A DNA stretch of 64,000 bases from UBA1952 sp965246905 (GCA_965246905.1 CBDFFZ010000032.1:1-64000); one strand, 5' to 3'; numbered from the stretch's first letter, positions 25,067-35,211 are shown. The notes: generated by a model from the sequence alone, not told the origin. Program-made: numbers and translations.

Positions 25067-27886
25067 ATGCAACGAAATTTACGATGCCTACTGGCATTGC
25101 TGCTCACTGTGATATCCTTGCCTGCCATGGCTCAGGAAACACGCACAGCGCTGGTAAAAGGCAGGCTCCTGAATAAAGCTACACTTCAGCCAGCCAGCGA
25201 TGTACAGGTTACTATCCCTTACCTGAAACTGCTCACCATTACAGACGGTGAAGGCAGGTTTACCTTTAGCCGCGTGCGCTACGGTACCCAAACGATTATC
25301 GTTGGCGGCCTCACATTTGTTTCCGATACCTTTCGGGTGTTGATCAATGAACCTAATGTTGACCTGAAAGAATTCGGAGTAGTGCCCGGTGAGACGGCTG
25401 CGGCACAAGCTACCCAGCAAATACCAACTATTGCCCTCGAGGAAAGTGATGTGAGCAGCGATGATGACGGCGTGAAAGCTTCCAATGTAAGTGGTGTATT
25501 AACGGCATCCCGCGATCCTTTCCTGAATACTGCAGGTTTCGTTTTAGGGCAGTATCGTTTCCGCCTTCGTGGTTACGATAATGGGGCTTCCGAAGTGCTG
25601 ATAAACGGCGCACCGATGAATGATATTGAAACCGGTGATGCCTACTGGAGCCAGTGGGGCGGCCTCAATGATGTATTTAAGGGCCGTAATCTTACCTACG
25701 GTCTTACCCCATCTGAGTATGCATATGGCGGCATTGGAGGCTCTACGTATTTTGATGCTACTGCGGCCAATCAGCGTAAGCAAACCCGCGTCTCCTATTC
25801 CATTGCCAATCGCCAATACCGCAACCGCATTATGCTCACTTATAGTACCGGCCTGATGAAGAATGGCTGGGCTTTCTCGCTTTCCGCATCTAAGCGCTGG
25901 GCTAATGAAGGGTATGTAGATGGTACTTTTTATGATGGCTACTCGTATTATGCCGCTGCCAGCAAGCGCTTTAATTCAACAAGCACGTTGAATTTTACTG
26001 CTTTCGGTGCACCCACCCGCCGTGGCAAAGCTGCCCCGAGCTATCAGGAAGCTTATGATCTTGCCGGATCAAACTACTACAATCCTAACTGGGGCTATCA
26101 GAATGGCGAGAAGCGCAATGCGAAAGTGGCCAATATATTCCAGCCTACCTTCCTGCTGAACTATGAATACACGCCCAACGATAAATTGCGCTGGAACACT
26201 GTAGCAGGCTATCAGTTTGGTACAAATGCAAATTCTACACTGGATTGGTACAATGCCCCTGATCCGCGCCCGGATTATTACCGTAATCTGCCGAGCTACT
26301 TTCAGTACTCAACGCCGCCGGACCCTTACGGACAAGCGCTGCAAGGCCCGAATTTCCAGGCAAACAGCCAGATTAACTGGGATGAGCTATACCATACCAA
26401 CCAGATTAACCACAGTTATGTACCAGGCTATAATGGCCGTGTAACAAACGATTCCGGACTTCGCTCCTTATATATTATAGGCAGTGATGTTGATGATATT
26501 AAAAAATGGATTGGCAATACCAACCTGAGCTACGTAGTAAATGAACACCTGACAATGAATACGGGTTTCACCTACATTAACCAGCGCACAGAGAGTTACC
26601 GCAGGCTGGACGATCTGTTGGGCGGCGATTTCTATGTAAATATCAACTCTTTCTCAGAGCGTGATTTTGGTGCAGGAAGCGCATCTTCCCGATACAATAC
26701 AAATGACTCCAACCTGGTTGTGCACGAAGGTGACAAGTATTATTACGATTACCTTGTCCGCTTTCAAAAAGCCAACCTTTGGGAGCAGCTCAATTTTACT
26801 TTCAATAAAGTAAACTTTTTTATTGCGGCAAATGGTGGTTTTAATATGTTTCAGCGGGAAGGACTTTACCGTAACGGTATTTATGCCGATGATAACAGCT
26901 CTTATGGTAGAGGCGTGAAGCAAAATTTTGCAACATATGGTGTGAAAGGCGGGCTTACCTACAAGCTCAATGGCCGTCATTATCTCTTCGCCAACGCCGC
27001 GCTTGCATCCGATGCACCAAGTGTTGATAATACCTACTTTGCCTCAAGGGTTAGAAACCGTACCATTGATAATCCGGAAGCGCAGATGACCTATACGGTT
27101 GAAGGCGGCTATCTGTTCAAATCGCCAAAAATGAACGCAAGGGTAGTGGGGTACGCAACCGATGTACAAGATGAAACCAAAGTACAGCGCTTCTACTATA
27201 CCGGGAGCGGTGGCGCAAACAATTTCGTGGATTATGTACTTCGCGATCTGAACTCAAGATTTATTGGTACCGAGCTTGCACTGGATTATAAAGTCAATTC
27301 TGCACTTTCGCTTACCGGCGTAGTAGCACTTGGACAAGCATTTTATACGAGCAACGCTACCGTAGTGAAATACGAGGAAAATACCACCGATACATCAGCA
27401 TCTTATGATAGGGCATATACAAAAGGGCATTTTCTTGGTGTAGGCCCGCAAAGCGTTTATTCGCTCGGCATCAATTACCGCTCTAAGAATTTCTGGTATG
27501 CCGGCCTCAACGCGAATTATCTGGATCGGATGTATGTAGAAATTGCCGCGCCGCGCCGCACAGCCGAGGCCCTGGATCTGGTAGTACCTGAAAGTGCTGA
27601 ATGGCACAGTATCGTTGATCAGGAAAGGCTTCCGGGAGCGTTTACAATGGACCTCAATGCAGGTAAATCATTTCTGCTTTCTAAATTCAATAAAAAGATC
27701 CCCCGGAATACTTATTTGTATATTAATGCAGGTGTGAGCAACCTGCTCGATAACAAGAATATCCGTACAGGGGGTTTTGAAAACCTGCGTTATGACTTTT
27801 CCGGTGGAGAAGCCAATAAATTTGCCTCTAAATATTTTTATGCTTTTGGCCGCAATTTCTTCATCAACATCAGCCTTAAATTTTAA
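25067..27886 (+). CDS. TonB-dependent outer-membrane receptor with carboxypeptidase-like regulatory domain
   Basis: 939 residues. Signal peptide (MQRNLRCLLALLLTVISLPAMAQ), then a CarboxypepD_reg-like beta-sandwich (about 28-100, VKGRLLNKATLQPASDVQV), a plug domain (about 145-260, QYRFRLRGYDNGASEVLING) and a 22-strand-type barrel to the C-terminus, which ends with aromatic FFINISLKF. It should import a ligand across the outer membrane using TonB energy. The next gene is a DUF5689 surface lipoprotein and the divergent gene is an EEP hydrolase, so nucleic acid or phosphate-ester uptake is inferred; it is not a SusC/SusD pair. The ATG at 25067 is preferred over a TTG at 25025. Confidence 0.92.
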   Translation: MQRNLRCLLALLLTVISLPAMAQETRTALVKGRLLNKATLQPASDVQVTIPYLKLLTITDGEGRFTFSRVRYGTQTIIVGGLTFVSDTFRVLINEPNVDLKEFGVVPGETAAAQATQQIPTIALEESDVSSDDDGVKASNVSGVLTASRDPFLNTAGFVLGQYRFRLRGYDNGASEVLINGAPMNDIETGDAYWSQWGGLNDVFKGRNLTYGLTPSEYAYGGIGGSTYFDATAANQRKQTRVSYSIANRQYRNRIMLTYSTGLMKNGWAFSLSASKRWANEGYVDGTFYDGYSYYAAASKRFNSTSTLNFTAFGAPTRRGKAAPSYQEAYDLAGSNYYNPNWGYQNGEKRNAKVANIFQPTFLLNYEYTPNDKLRWNTVAGYQFGTNANSTLDWYNAPDPRPDYYRNLPSYFQYSTPPDPYGQALQGPNFQANSQINWDELYHTNQINHSYVPGYNGRVTNDSGLRSLYIIGSDVDDIKKWIGNTNLSYVVNEHLTMNTGFTYINQRTESYRRLDDLLGGDFYVNINSFSERDFGAGSASSRYNTNDSNLVVHEGDKYYYDYLVRFQKANLWEQLNFTFNKVNFFIAANGGFNMFQREGLYRNGIYADDNSSYGRGVKQNFATYGVKGGLTYKLNGRHYLFANAALASDAPSVDNTYFASRVRNRTIDNPEAQMTYTVEGGYLFKSPKMNARVVGYATDVQDETKVQRFYYTGSGGANNFVDYVLRDLNSRFIGTELALDYKVNSALSLTGVVALGQAFYTSNATVVKYEENTTDTSASYDRAYTKGHFLGVGPQSVYSLGINYRSKNFWYAGLNANYLDRMYVEIAAPRRTAEALDLVVPESAEWHSIVDQERLPGAFTMDLNAGKSFLLSKFNKKIPRNTYLYINAGVSNLLDNKNIRTGGFENLRYDFSGGEANKFASKYFYAFGRNFFINISLKF

Positions 27887-27906
27887 TTTTAAAAACTACT
27901 TTTTAT

Positions 27907-29403
27907 ATGAAATCTATGTTTAAATTTCGCAACCTTGCCTCGATAGCGCTGCTTGGCCTTACCGTTGCTATGGGCTCCTGCGTCCGCAAAAGCTTTGATA
28001 CCCCGCCTGATAATTCAGACTACGATCCAAAGCTTAACGTAACCACCACCATCCAGCAAATGCGGGGAATGATTGGTGCTTATGTAAGCACGACATCCTT
28101 CCCGGATACCACCTTCACGCAGGATCTTGTGATTGAAGGTGTTGTTATAGCAGATGACCGTTCCGGCAATTTTTACAAGCAGATTGTAATCCAGGATGCT
28201 ACAGCCGGGATCGCCATCAATATCGATAACTATAGCCTCTATACCCACTATCCTGTTGGCCGTAAGCTATACATCAGGCTAAAAGGGATGACCCTTAGCT
28301 ACAATAGTGGTACGCCGGTACTTGGGCTTGGCCTTACGGAGCAAAGAGCAGTTAAAGGCCTGGTAAGCGCTGATATTGATGCGCACATCATTCGCGGTAA
28401 TATTGGCAATGCAGTTAAGGATACCGTTATTACACTTGCTCAGGCAAGAACGGGCAATCCTTACTTTATCAATCGTTTGGTTACCATTTCTGACAGCCTT
28501 CAATTTGCTGATACTGTGCGTCCATATACAGATCCGGAAACATCAACAAACAGATATTTAACGCAGTGCGGAAGCAGTAATTATGTGGGTAACACTACAC
28601 CTGCCGGAATGATCGCTATTCGTTCCAGCAACTATGCAAACTTTCATGCACTTTCCCTACCACGTGGTAAGGGTATTATTACCGCCATTTATACCACTTT
28701 CGGTACAACTGCTCAATTGATCCTTCGTGATACTGCAGATGTTAAGTTTTATGGTCCGCGTTGCGGGTCAGGCGGTGGTCCGGTGAATCCGGGTACGGGC
28801 GCGCTGATTACCATTGACAGCATGCGTAAGCTTTACCCAGGTACAGGTACTGTAACATTGGGCAGCTACAAAATCTCCGGTATCATTATTTCTGATATTG
28901 ATAACAAGAACTTCTCTTCGGGCAATTTCGTCATCGAAGATAACAGCCGTAAAGGAGCCATCATTTACATCAGTGGCAGCTCTGCTTATAAAGTAGGAGA
29001 TTCTGTGGTTGCCGATCTCACAGGTGCAACACTAAAACTTTTTAGTGGTGCGCTTGAAATTGACAATATGACTGCCGCTAAAGTGAACAAGATTTCCAGT
29101 AATAAGTCAATTGATCCACTGACAGTTACTGTAGCTCAATTACTTGCGAACTTTGCGCAATATGAATCAACGCTTATTAAAGTAGTTAATGGTACTGTAA
29201 GTGGCGGTAGTACTTATGGTGCATCCAACATCACGCTTAGTGATGATGGTGGTACCAGCAAAATTCAGTTGTACACTACCAGCACAGCGATTTTTGCCAG
29301 CCAGTCAGTTAGCACTACACCAAAAACTTACGTGGCTATTCCAACACCATTTAATACAACCAAAGAACTGAAGCTGCGCAACCCTGCTACCGATGTTTAT
29401 TAA
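27907..29403 (+). CDS. DUF5689 domain surface lipoprotein
   Basis: 498 residues. Signal peptide with lipobox VAMGSC (Cys near 25). DUF5689 occupies about 45-270 (TTTIQQMRGMIGAY, VIEGVVIADDRSGNFYKQIV, PVGRKLYIRLKG). A second OB-like module follows a Gly/Pro linker (GSGGGPVNPGTG) at about 290-400 (YKISGIIISDIDNKNFSSGN), with another beta domain at the end. DUF5689 proteins are typically encoded beside TonB receptors in Bacteroidota; ligand capture at the cell surface is inferred. It is 20 bases after the receptor, so one operon. Confidence 0.85.
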   Translation: MKSMFKFRNLASIALLGLTVAMGSCVRKSFDTPPDNSDYDPKLNVTTTIQQMRGMIGAYVSTTSFPDTTFTQDLVIEGVVIADDRSGNFYKQIVIQDATAGIAINIDNYSLYTHYPVGRKLYIRLKGMTLSYNSGTPVLGLGLTEQRAVKGLVSADIDAHIIRGNIGNAVKDTVITLAQARTGNPYFINRLVTISDSLQFADTVRPYTDPETSTNRYLTQCGSSNYVGNTTPAGMIAIRSSNYANFHALSLPRGKGIITAIYTTFGTTAQLILRDTADVKFYGPRCGSGGGPVNPGTGALITIDSMRKLYPGTGTVTLGSYKISGIIISDIDNKNFSSGNFVIEDNSRKGAIIYISGSSAYKVGDSVVADLTGATLKLFSGALEIDNMTAAKVNKISSNKSIDPLTVTVAQLLANFAQYESTLIKVVNGTVSGGSTYGASNITLSDDGGTSKIQLYTTSTAIFASQSVSTTPKTYVAIPTPFNTTKELKLRNPATDVY

Positions 29404-29420
29404 TTGAATCCTGTTTTCTT

Positions 29421-29450
29421 AAATGCCTCAGCCTATGGGTTGGGGCATTT
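29421..29450 (+). terminator. hairpin after the DUF5689 gene
   Basis: A 10-bp stem AAATGCCTCA/TGGGGCATTT (one G-T pair) with a 10-base loop, followed by AATTACTT. It partly separates the receptor/DUF5689 unit from the next gene. Confidence 0.5.
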
Positions 29451-29551
29451 AATTACTTAAAGGTTTCTTAACCTCATTAACGGGCAGTGCAAAAAAAATC
29501 CCGCACATTTGCATTTCAAAAAAGACAATTAACTACTATAATACATTGAGT

Positions 29552-31408
29552 ATGAAAAAAATCTCTTTACTTCTTTGCACACTGGCCATAGGATTTGCGG
29601 CTCAGGCGCAGATTTCTGTTACCGGCAGTACACTTACCTATACACAGGATTTTAATTCCCTGGATACACTTTCAGGTACAAGCAGCTCCGCATTGCCTGC
29701 CGGATGGTCCATTTTTGAATATGGAACGAGTGCTAACGTAAACCAGCAATATAAGGGCAGCAATGGTGGTTCTAATGCTGGCGATACTTATAGTTTTGGT
29801 CTTTCCTCAGACCGGGCATTAGGCTCACTTGCCTCAGGTACACTTGCCAGCCACTATGGTGCAAAATTTATAAATAACACGGGTGTTCCGATCAACGGAT
29901 TTACACTTACTTATAAGGGCGAGCAATGGCGCTTTGGTGGCCCTACTTCACCAGCAACAAGCCGTCCTAATACCGATTCACTTCGCTTTCTTTACAGCAC
30001 AACAGCTACCGACGTGTCGGATACCACGAGTGCAGGCTATACAGAAAGCACGGCGCTGATGTTAAATTCACCAAACTTTTCCGGTGCAGCAGCCTTAGCT
30101 TTAGATGGCAATGCTGCCGGGAATTTTACCACTAAAACAGGTGCGGTTTCTGTAACTATTCCGGTTGGTGGTTCCCTTGTTATTAAATGGATTGATAAGA
30201 ACATTCAGGGCAATGACGATGGTCTTTCTATAGATGATATAAATATCGTTTTCACTACAACAGGTACTCCGGTTGCAAATTACCGTCCGAATATTACAGC
30301 TTTATCCCCGGCAAATGGTGCTTCAAACGTAGCTACAACAAGCAGCCTGATGATCACTTTTGACCGCCAGGTAACCGGACGCGCAGCAGGCAATATATTT
30401 GTACGCAACCAGACTGATAATACCACGCAAACCATAGCTGGTAATACTGCAACTGTATCAGGCAACGTTGTGACTATCCCTGGCGTAACGTTGATGAACA
30501 GCAAGACGTACTATGTGAAATTCGATTCTTCCGCATTCGATACAGCGGGCTACAAATCTTATGGCCTTTATGACAGCACTTCGTGGAAATTTTCAACCAG
30601 CGCCGGTTCTGTTGGTACGCTTACTTCGCTGAATGAAAAATTTGACGCTAGTTGCGCAACAGGTAACCTGCCTGCAGGCTGGAGCCGTCAGAACGTTGTA
30701 GGGGCAGGGCAGCAGTGGGGTTGTTACGAAACACCGCTTGCCAGCGGTAATTTTGTAATGCGCATAAATGGTTTCTCCGGCGGCAATAATGCCAATGAAG
30801 ACTGGCTGATCACGCCAAAACTGGATGTAAGCGCTAATGCTACGCCCACACTTTATTTTAAATTATGGAAGCGTTTTACGGGCGATGAAGTTGCGGTATT
30901 GCTGTCTCACAATTATGATGGTACTTCTGTACCATCAACAGCCACCTGGACCAATCTCAATACGATAGGCACCTCACCTGCAGATACGAGCTTTTACAAG
31001 TTGTTTACCCAAAGCCTGACTGCGGAGAAAGCTACACCTTTCTTTCTGGCCTTCAAATACATTTCCACAACAACAAATGGCTATGATGCGCGTCTGGACA
31101 GCGTAGTTGTTACCAACGGTACAACGGGTATTGCCAGTGTAGGCAGCCGCAACAACACGATTGGCGTAAAGGTGCTCGGCATAGCAACAAGCAGCAACAT
31201 CAACATCGCATTCGATCTTGAAAATGCTGCACCGCTCCAGGTAGGAATGTACGATCTCGCCGGCCGCGAAGTTTACCATACTGCTTATACAGGCGCAAAA
31301 GGCAGCAATAAGCTAAACCTCCAGCCCCAGTCAGTGCAGAGTGGCATGTACATCATCCGCGTTTCTAACGGTAAGGAGCAGGGTATTGCCCGCACCTTTA
31401 TACAGTAA
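29552..31408 (+). CDS. secreted multidomain T9SS cargo protein (Ig-like and choice-of-anchor J domains)
   Basis: 618 residues. The signal peptide MKKISLLLCTLAIGFAAQAQ is followed by an N-terminal beta domain of the extracellular-nuclease-associated kind (about 25-230, YTQDFNSLDTL, GSLASGTLASHYGAKF), a Big_5-type Ig domain (about 250-345, ITALSPANGASNV), a choice-of-anchor J/cleaved-adhesin domain (about 360-520, NLPAGWSRQN, NEDWLITPKLDV) and a T9SS type A tail (QVGMYDLAGREVYHTAY to GMYIIRVSNGKEQGIARTFI). No catalytic domain is seen. It lies next to the TonB/DUF5689 genes but after a hairpin. Confidence 0.88.
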   Translation: MKKISLLLCTLAIGFAAQAQISVTGSTLTYTQDFNSLDTLSGTSSSALPAGWSIFEYGTSANVNQQYKGSNGGSNAGDTYSFGLSSDRALGSLASGTLASHYGAKFINNTGVPINGFTLTYKGEQWRFGGPTSPATSRPNTDSLRFLYSTTATDVSDTTSAGYTESTALMLNSPNFSGAAALALDGNAAGNFTTKTGAVSVTIPVGGSLVIKWIDKNIQGNDDGLSIDDINIVFTTTGTPVANYRPNITALSPANGASNVATTSSLMITFDRQVTGRAAGNIFVRNQTDNTTQTIAGNTATVSGNVVTIPGVTLMNSKTYYVKFDSSAFDTAGYKSYGLYDSTSWKFSTSAGSVGTLTSLNEKFDASCATGNLPAGWSRQNVVGAGQQWGCYETPLASGNFVMRINGFSGGNNANEDWLITPKLDVSANATPTLYFKLWKRFTGDEVAVLLSHNYDGTSVPSTATWTNLNTIGTSPADTSFYKLFTQSLTAEKATPFFLAFKYISTTTNGYDARLDSVVVTNGTTGIASVGSRNNTIGVKVLGIATSSNINIAFDLENAAPLQVGMYDLAGREVYHTAYTGAKGSNKLNLQPQSVQSGMYIIRVSNGKEQGIARTFIQ

Positions 31409-31424
31409 TCACCTTTTTACAGTA

Positions 31425-31455
31425 ACTGCCGCTGCACATTTATTGCAGCGGCAGT
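31425..31455 (+). terminator. rho-independent terminator
   Basis: A perfect 12-bp stem ACTGCCGCTGCA/TGCAGCGGCAGT with a 7-base loop, followed by TTGCTTTTT. It ends the T9SS cargo transcript. Confidence 0.85.
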
Positions 31456-31541
31456 TTGCTTTTTCATTAATAACCCAACCCGGGGAGATTTACTATATAC
31501 AAGCCCCTAAATCACGTCTTCGATTTAAAACCTTACTTCTG

Positions 31542-32069
31542 ATGAACATGATCAAATTCCTTATCAATGAGCTTACGGCAGAAGCTGCTAATTCACGCAA
31601 CATGCTTGCTATCGTGCCCATGGAACAAGGCACTTACAAACCACACGAAAAATCTATGGCCATGGGCCGGCTCGCATCACACCTTGCAGAACTGCCGGGC
31701 TGGGTGGCAATGGCTCTACAAACTTCAGAACTCGATTTTCTCTCTGGTGATTTTAAGCCCTTTCACGCAGCTGATAATGAAGAATTGCTGGCGCATCACG
31801 ATAAAAATGTGGCCAACGCCCTTGCAGCGCTTGAAGCAACGAACGAAGACGAACTGCGCAAAGACTGGACCCTGCGCCGTGGCGACCATCTTATTTTTAC
31901 CCTGCCTAAAATTGCGGTGATACGTAGTATGGCCATAAATCACTGCATCCACCATCGCGGGCAGTTGAGTGTCTATATGCGCCTTAGTAATGTGCCACTG
32001 CCGGGAATTTACGGCCCTACGGCTGATGAACAATTGTTTGCGGCTGCAGCAACGTTGGCAAGCAATTAG
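31542..32069 (+). CDS. DinB superfamily protein
   Basis: 175 residues, soluble helical bundle. The histidines expected for DinB metal binding are present in GRLASHLAELPGW near 45 and NHCIHHRGQLSVYMR near 135. The frame is open upstream to 31341, but that part overlaps the T9SS gene and terminator, so the ATG at 31542 is chosen (MIKF two codons later is possible). DinB proteins are often thiol transferases or stress proteins; no substrate can be given. Confidence 0.88.
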   Translation: MNMIKFLINELTAEAANSRNMLAIVPMEQGTYKPHEKSMAMGRLASHLAELPGWVAMALQTSELDFLSGDFKPFHAADNEELLAHHDKNVANALAALEATNEDELRKDWTLRRGDHLIFTLPKIAVIRSMAINHCIHHRGQLSVYMRLSNVPLPGIYGPTADEQLFAAAATLASN

Positions 32070-32087
32070 AAAGCAGCACAGGTAATA

Positions 32088-32121
32088 AAAAAGGGATAGG
32101 CCATTTGGCCTGTCCCTTTTT
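32088..32121 (+). terminator. rho-independent terminator after the DinB gene
   Basis: A 16-bp stem from AAAAAGGGATAGGCCA to TGGCCTGTCCCTTTTT with one G-T pair and a 2-base loop, ending in a T-run. Its symmetry also allows minus-strand termination, but pfkA ends 200 bases away. Bases 32122-32327 hold no gene I can support. Confidence 0.8.
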
Positions 32122-32327
32122 GCATAATAGGTATTTACTGAGCGCCGTTCATGGAGGAAGGCAGAGTGTATTTCAAACGCGTGGGTGTAGAAGTGTTCTC
32201 TTTTGCGCAGCAAATATCCGGCAGCAGAAAACCTTTATGATTTGCTCGCTCTAATGAGATTGGAATTGTTTCGAGGTATTGGCAATGAAGCCACTACAAT
32301 CTTAATTTCTACAACACTGCTTAGCTC

Positions 32328-33311
32328 TTAAACGGCGAGTACCCGGATCATTTCCATAAGATCATCACTGATTGCTGCGTGTTGCTTTACGGCCTGCTCA
32401 AATGGAGTATATACAAGTTCGCCATTCACGATACCCGCCATCAATTGCGTCTTGCCACTGTGTATAGCCTCTACTGCTGCAAAGCCCAGGCGGCTTGCAA
32501 GTACCCTGTCTGAGCAGGAAGGCGCGCCTCCACGCTGTATATGCCCAAGTATGCAGGTACGGGTGTCAAGGTCAGGGAAACGCTCTTTTATGCTGCTGTA
32601 AACCTCTGCCGCTCCACCGGTTTCATTGCCTTCTGCCACTACAATAATGTGCACCGTTTTTTTGCGCCGCTCATCCCGGGCTATCCTGGCGAGCATACCC
32701 TGGGTGTCGCTCGTGTTTTCAGGTATCAGAATGTCTTCGGCGCCGCAGGCTATGCCGCTGTTGAGGGCAAGATAGCCTGCATCGCGGCCCATTACTTCTA
32801 TTACAAACAGGCGGTCATGTGCCTCAGCGGTATCCCGGATTTTATCAATTGCTTCTACCGCCGTATTCAACGCAGTATCATAGCCAATAGTATAGTCTGT
32901 GCCGCCGAGATCTTTATCGATAGTGCCCGGCAGGCCGATTGCCGGGATATCGTATTTCTTAAAAAACTCTACCGCGCCCCGAAAGGTGCCATCGCCGCCG
33001 ATAAGCACGAGCCCTTCAATGCCGTGTTTCTTTAATTGTCCGTATGCAGCCTCCATACCTTCTGGCGTCATAAAAGCTTTGCTGCGTGCGGTTTTAAGGA
33101 TGGTACCACCGCGCTGTATGATGTTAGATACATCGGTAGTCTTCATTTCAAAAATATCACCCTCGATCATGCCCTGGTACCCGCGCCGGATGCCCGATAC
33201 TTTCAGATTATGGTAGATAGCGGTACGCACAACGGCGCGAATGGCGGCATTCATGCCAGGGCTGTCGCCGCCGGATGTAAGCACGCCTAAATGAGAGAGG
33301 CTGGTTTTCAT
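32328..33311 (-). CDS. pfkA: ATP-dependent 6-phosphofructokinase
   Basis: Commits fructose 6-phosphate to glycolysis. 327 residues; ATP-binding TSGGDSPGMNAAIR near 10, LIGGDGTFRGA near 101 (the Gly after GGD indicates ATP rather than pyrophosphate as donor), catalytic GLPGTIDKDLGGTDYTIG near 124, LFVIEVMGRDAGYLA near 163, and HIQRGGAPSCSDRVLASRLG near 248. The ATG at 33311 is used; the 26 residues upstream in the open frame are hydrophobic and not part of the family. Confidence 0.95.
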   Translation of the reverse strand: MKTSLSHLGVLTSGGDSPGMNAAIRAVVRTAIYHNLKVSGIRRGYQGMIEGDIFEMKTTDVSNIIQRGGTILKTARSKAFMTPEGMEAAYGQLKKHGIEGLVLIGGDGTFRGAVEFFKKYDIPAIGLPGTIDKDLGGTDYTIGYDTALNTAVEAIDKIRDTAEAHDRLFVIEVMGRDAGYLALNSGIACGAEDILIPENTSDTQGMLARIARDERRKKTVHIIVVAEGNETGGAAEVYSSIKERFPDLDTRTCILGHIQRGGAPSCSDRVLASRLGFAAVEAIHSGKTQLMAGIVNGELVYTPFEQAVKQHAAISDDLMEMIRVLAV

Positions 33312-33678
33312 AATGGAGATAATGAGTAAAGTAAGGGAAGAAAAGGAATAGAAAAATTCAATTATTTTTTTGGAGGCAGCCATAGGCATTATAGATTTGG
33401 GTGCAGCGTATGGATAGGATACTTTTGAATAGTGTGCATGGTGATTTGTTATTCTGAACGGTCATTTCCGTGATTGCTATGATTTCAGTAATTATAGTCA
33501 TAACGAGCAAGGTGGACGATAATCTAAATCATGTAGATCATGCTAATTAAAATGATCACAGTCGAGACATAAACAGCGAATAGTAAAAGCTGAATAGAAA
33601 AGGATTGATGAACGGAGCGACGCAACGAATGCTCAATCGGCGCTCATCGGCTGAGTACAAAAAATATTAAAGAAGAAG
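33312..33678. other. intergenic region between pfkA and the AAA+ gene
   Basis: 367 bases without a supportable gene. It holds a possible plus-strand -7 element TACTTTTG at 33420-33427, far (about 250 bases) from the next start. The rest is AT-rich with short ATGATT-like direct repeats. No hairpin terminator is evident after either flanking gene. Confidence 0.5.
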
Positions 33679-35211
33679 ATGAACCAACCAACGATTAATA
33701 CTTTAGGCGCGCTTAAAAAAAGCGGCTATCAATCGAAGACAGTAAAAGAGGAAGTGCGGCAGAACCTGATCCGCTCTATACAAAAAAAGGAGCAGCCTTT
33801 TCGCGGGGTGATTGGCTACGAGGATACAGTAATACCAGACGTGGAGCGGGCCTTGCTCTCGAGGCATAATATACTGTTTCTGGGTTTACGCGGGCAGGCC
33901 AAAACCCGTATGGCACGCGAGATGACGCAGCTTTTGGATGAGTGGATTCCTTATGTAGATGGCAGCGAGATCAATGATGATCCGCTGCGGCCTATCTCTC
34001 ATTTTGCACGCAACCTGATTGAAGAAATGGGTGATGCAACGCCCGTATCCTGGCAACACCGGGATGCCCGTTATGGTGAAAAGCTGGCTACTCCGGATGT
34101 AAGTGTGGCCGACCTGATTGGTGATGTGGATCCGATAAAAGCGGCTAATATGCGGCTTAGCTTCGCAGATGAGCGGGTGCTTCACTATGGCATTATTCCC
34201 CGGTCGCATCGTGGTATTTTTGTGATCAATGAGCTGCCCGATCTACAGGCGCGGATACAGGTTTCGCTGTTCAATATCCTGCAGGAAGGCGATATTCAAA
34301 TCCGCGGTTTTAAGCTGCGCCTGCCGCTGGATATCCTGTTTGTATTTACTGCCAACCCCGAAGATTATACAAATCGCGGATCGATAGTTACGCCGCTGAA
34401 AGACAGGATCGAAAGCCAGATCATCACCCATTATCCGAAAACGATTGAAGTAAGCCAGGCTATTACAGCGCAGGAAGCTGATGTGCTGCCGGAGCAGGCG
34501 GCACGTGTGGAGGTGCCAGAGCTTTGCAAAACACTTGTAGAGCAGATAGCCATGGAAGCCCGCAAGAGCGAATATGTGGATCAGAAAAGCGGTGTGAGCG
34601 CGCGCTTAACTATTGCTGCTTACGAAAATCTGGTAAGTACGGCCGAGCGCCGCGCCATCCGCGAAGGGGCTGAGAAAACGGTTGTGCGCATTGCGGATTT
34701 TGTGGGAGTTATTCCCGGTATTACCGGCAAGATAGAATTGGTTTACGAGGGCGAAATCGAAGGTCCGGGCAATGTAGCTTACCGCTTACTCGGGCTTGCA
34801 ATACGCACCACGTTTCTGGAATATTTCCCTGATCCGCAATCCTTCAAAAAACCTACGGGTAAAGCGGCTGCGGCAGGGGCAAAGGCAAGGCCGAATCCAT
34901 ACCAGCCTGTCATCGATTGGTTTGGGCGCGGGCATGAGCTGTTGCTTTTGCAGGATGCTACCGATAGCGATTATCGCGCAAAGCTTTACGGTGTTGACGG
35001 CCTTTACAGTGCGGTAAAAAGCCTCTATCCGGATGTTGACGATACGCAAAACCTGCTCTTAATGGAATTTATGCTGCATGGCCTGAGCGAATATTCATTG
35101 ATCAATAAGAAAGGAGTGGAAGCAGGTGGCTATGCGTTTGGAGATATTTTAGGGAGTATGCTGAATATGGATTTTAGCGGTGAGGATGAGGAAGAAGAGG
35201 ATGATGTGTAA
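33679..35211 (+). CDS. ChlI/MoxR-like AAA+ ATPase ('magnesium chelatase' family)
   Basis: 510 residues. The AAA+ core covers about 40-330, with a P-loop reading GLRGQAKTR (Ala where the last Gly of GxxxxGK usually stands), a helix-2-insert-like PDVSVADLIGDVDP, Walker B region GIFVINELPDLQARIQ (Asn before Glu) and sensor-1 FVFTANPEDYTNRG. These variants seem to be shared by this bacterial family, which is often annotated Mg-chelatase but lacks chlorophyll genes. Such ATPases usually pair with a von Willebrand A protein; none is adjacent here. The C-terminus is acidic (GEDEEEEDDV). It precedes a small membrane protein gene and arfB. Confidence 0.88.
   Translation: MNQPTINTLGALKKSGYQSKTVKEEVRQNLIRSIQKKEQPFRGVIGYEDTVIPDVERALLSRHNILFLGLRGQAKTRMAREMTQLLDEWIPYVDGSEINDDPLRPISHFARNLIEEMGDATPVSWQHRDARYGEKLATPDVSVADLIGDVDPIKAANMRLSFADERVLHYGIIPRSHRGIFVINELPDLQARIQVSLFNILQEGDIQIRGFKLRLPLDILFVFTANPEDYTNRGSIVTPLKDRIESQIITHYPKTIEVSQAITAQEADVLPEQAARVEVPELCKTLVEQIAMEARKSEYVDQKSGVSARLTIAAYENLVSTAERRAIREGAEKTVVRIADFVGVIPGITGKIELVYEGEIEGPGNVAYRLLGLAIRTTFLEYFPDPQSFKKPTGKAAAAGAKARPNPYQPVIDWFGRGHELLLLQDATDSDYRAKLYGVDGLYSAVKSLYPDVDDTQNLLLMEFMLHGLSEYSLINKKGVEAGGYAFGDILGSMLNMDFSGEDEEEEDDV

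Noticed and set aside
25067..29403. SusC/SusD polysaccharide utilisation pair
   Set aside because: The second protein is DUF5689, not a SusD-fold tetratricopeptide lipoprotein, and no glycoside hydrolases are present.
32135..32165. possible fifth copy of the dispersed repeat (minus-strand frame ending SSMNGAQ)
   Set aside because: Only a short similarity around MNGA; the GGCGTTGGCACC core is absent.
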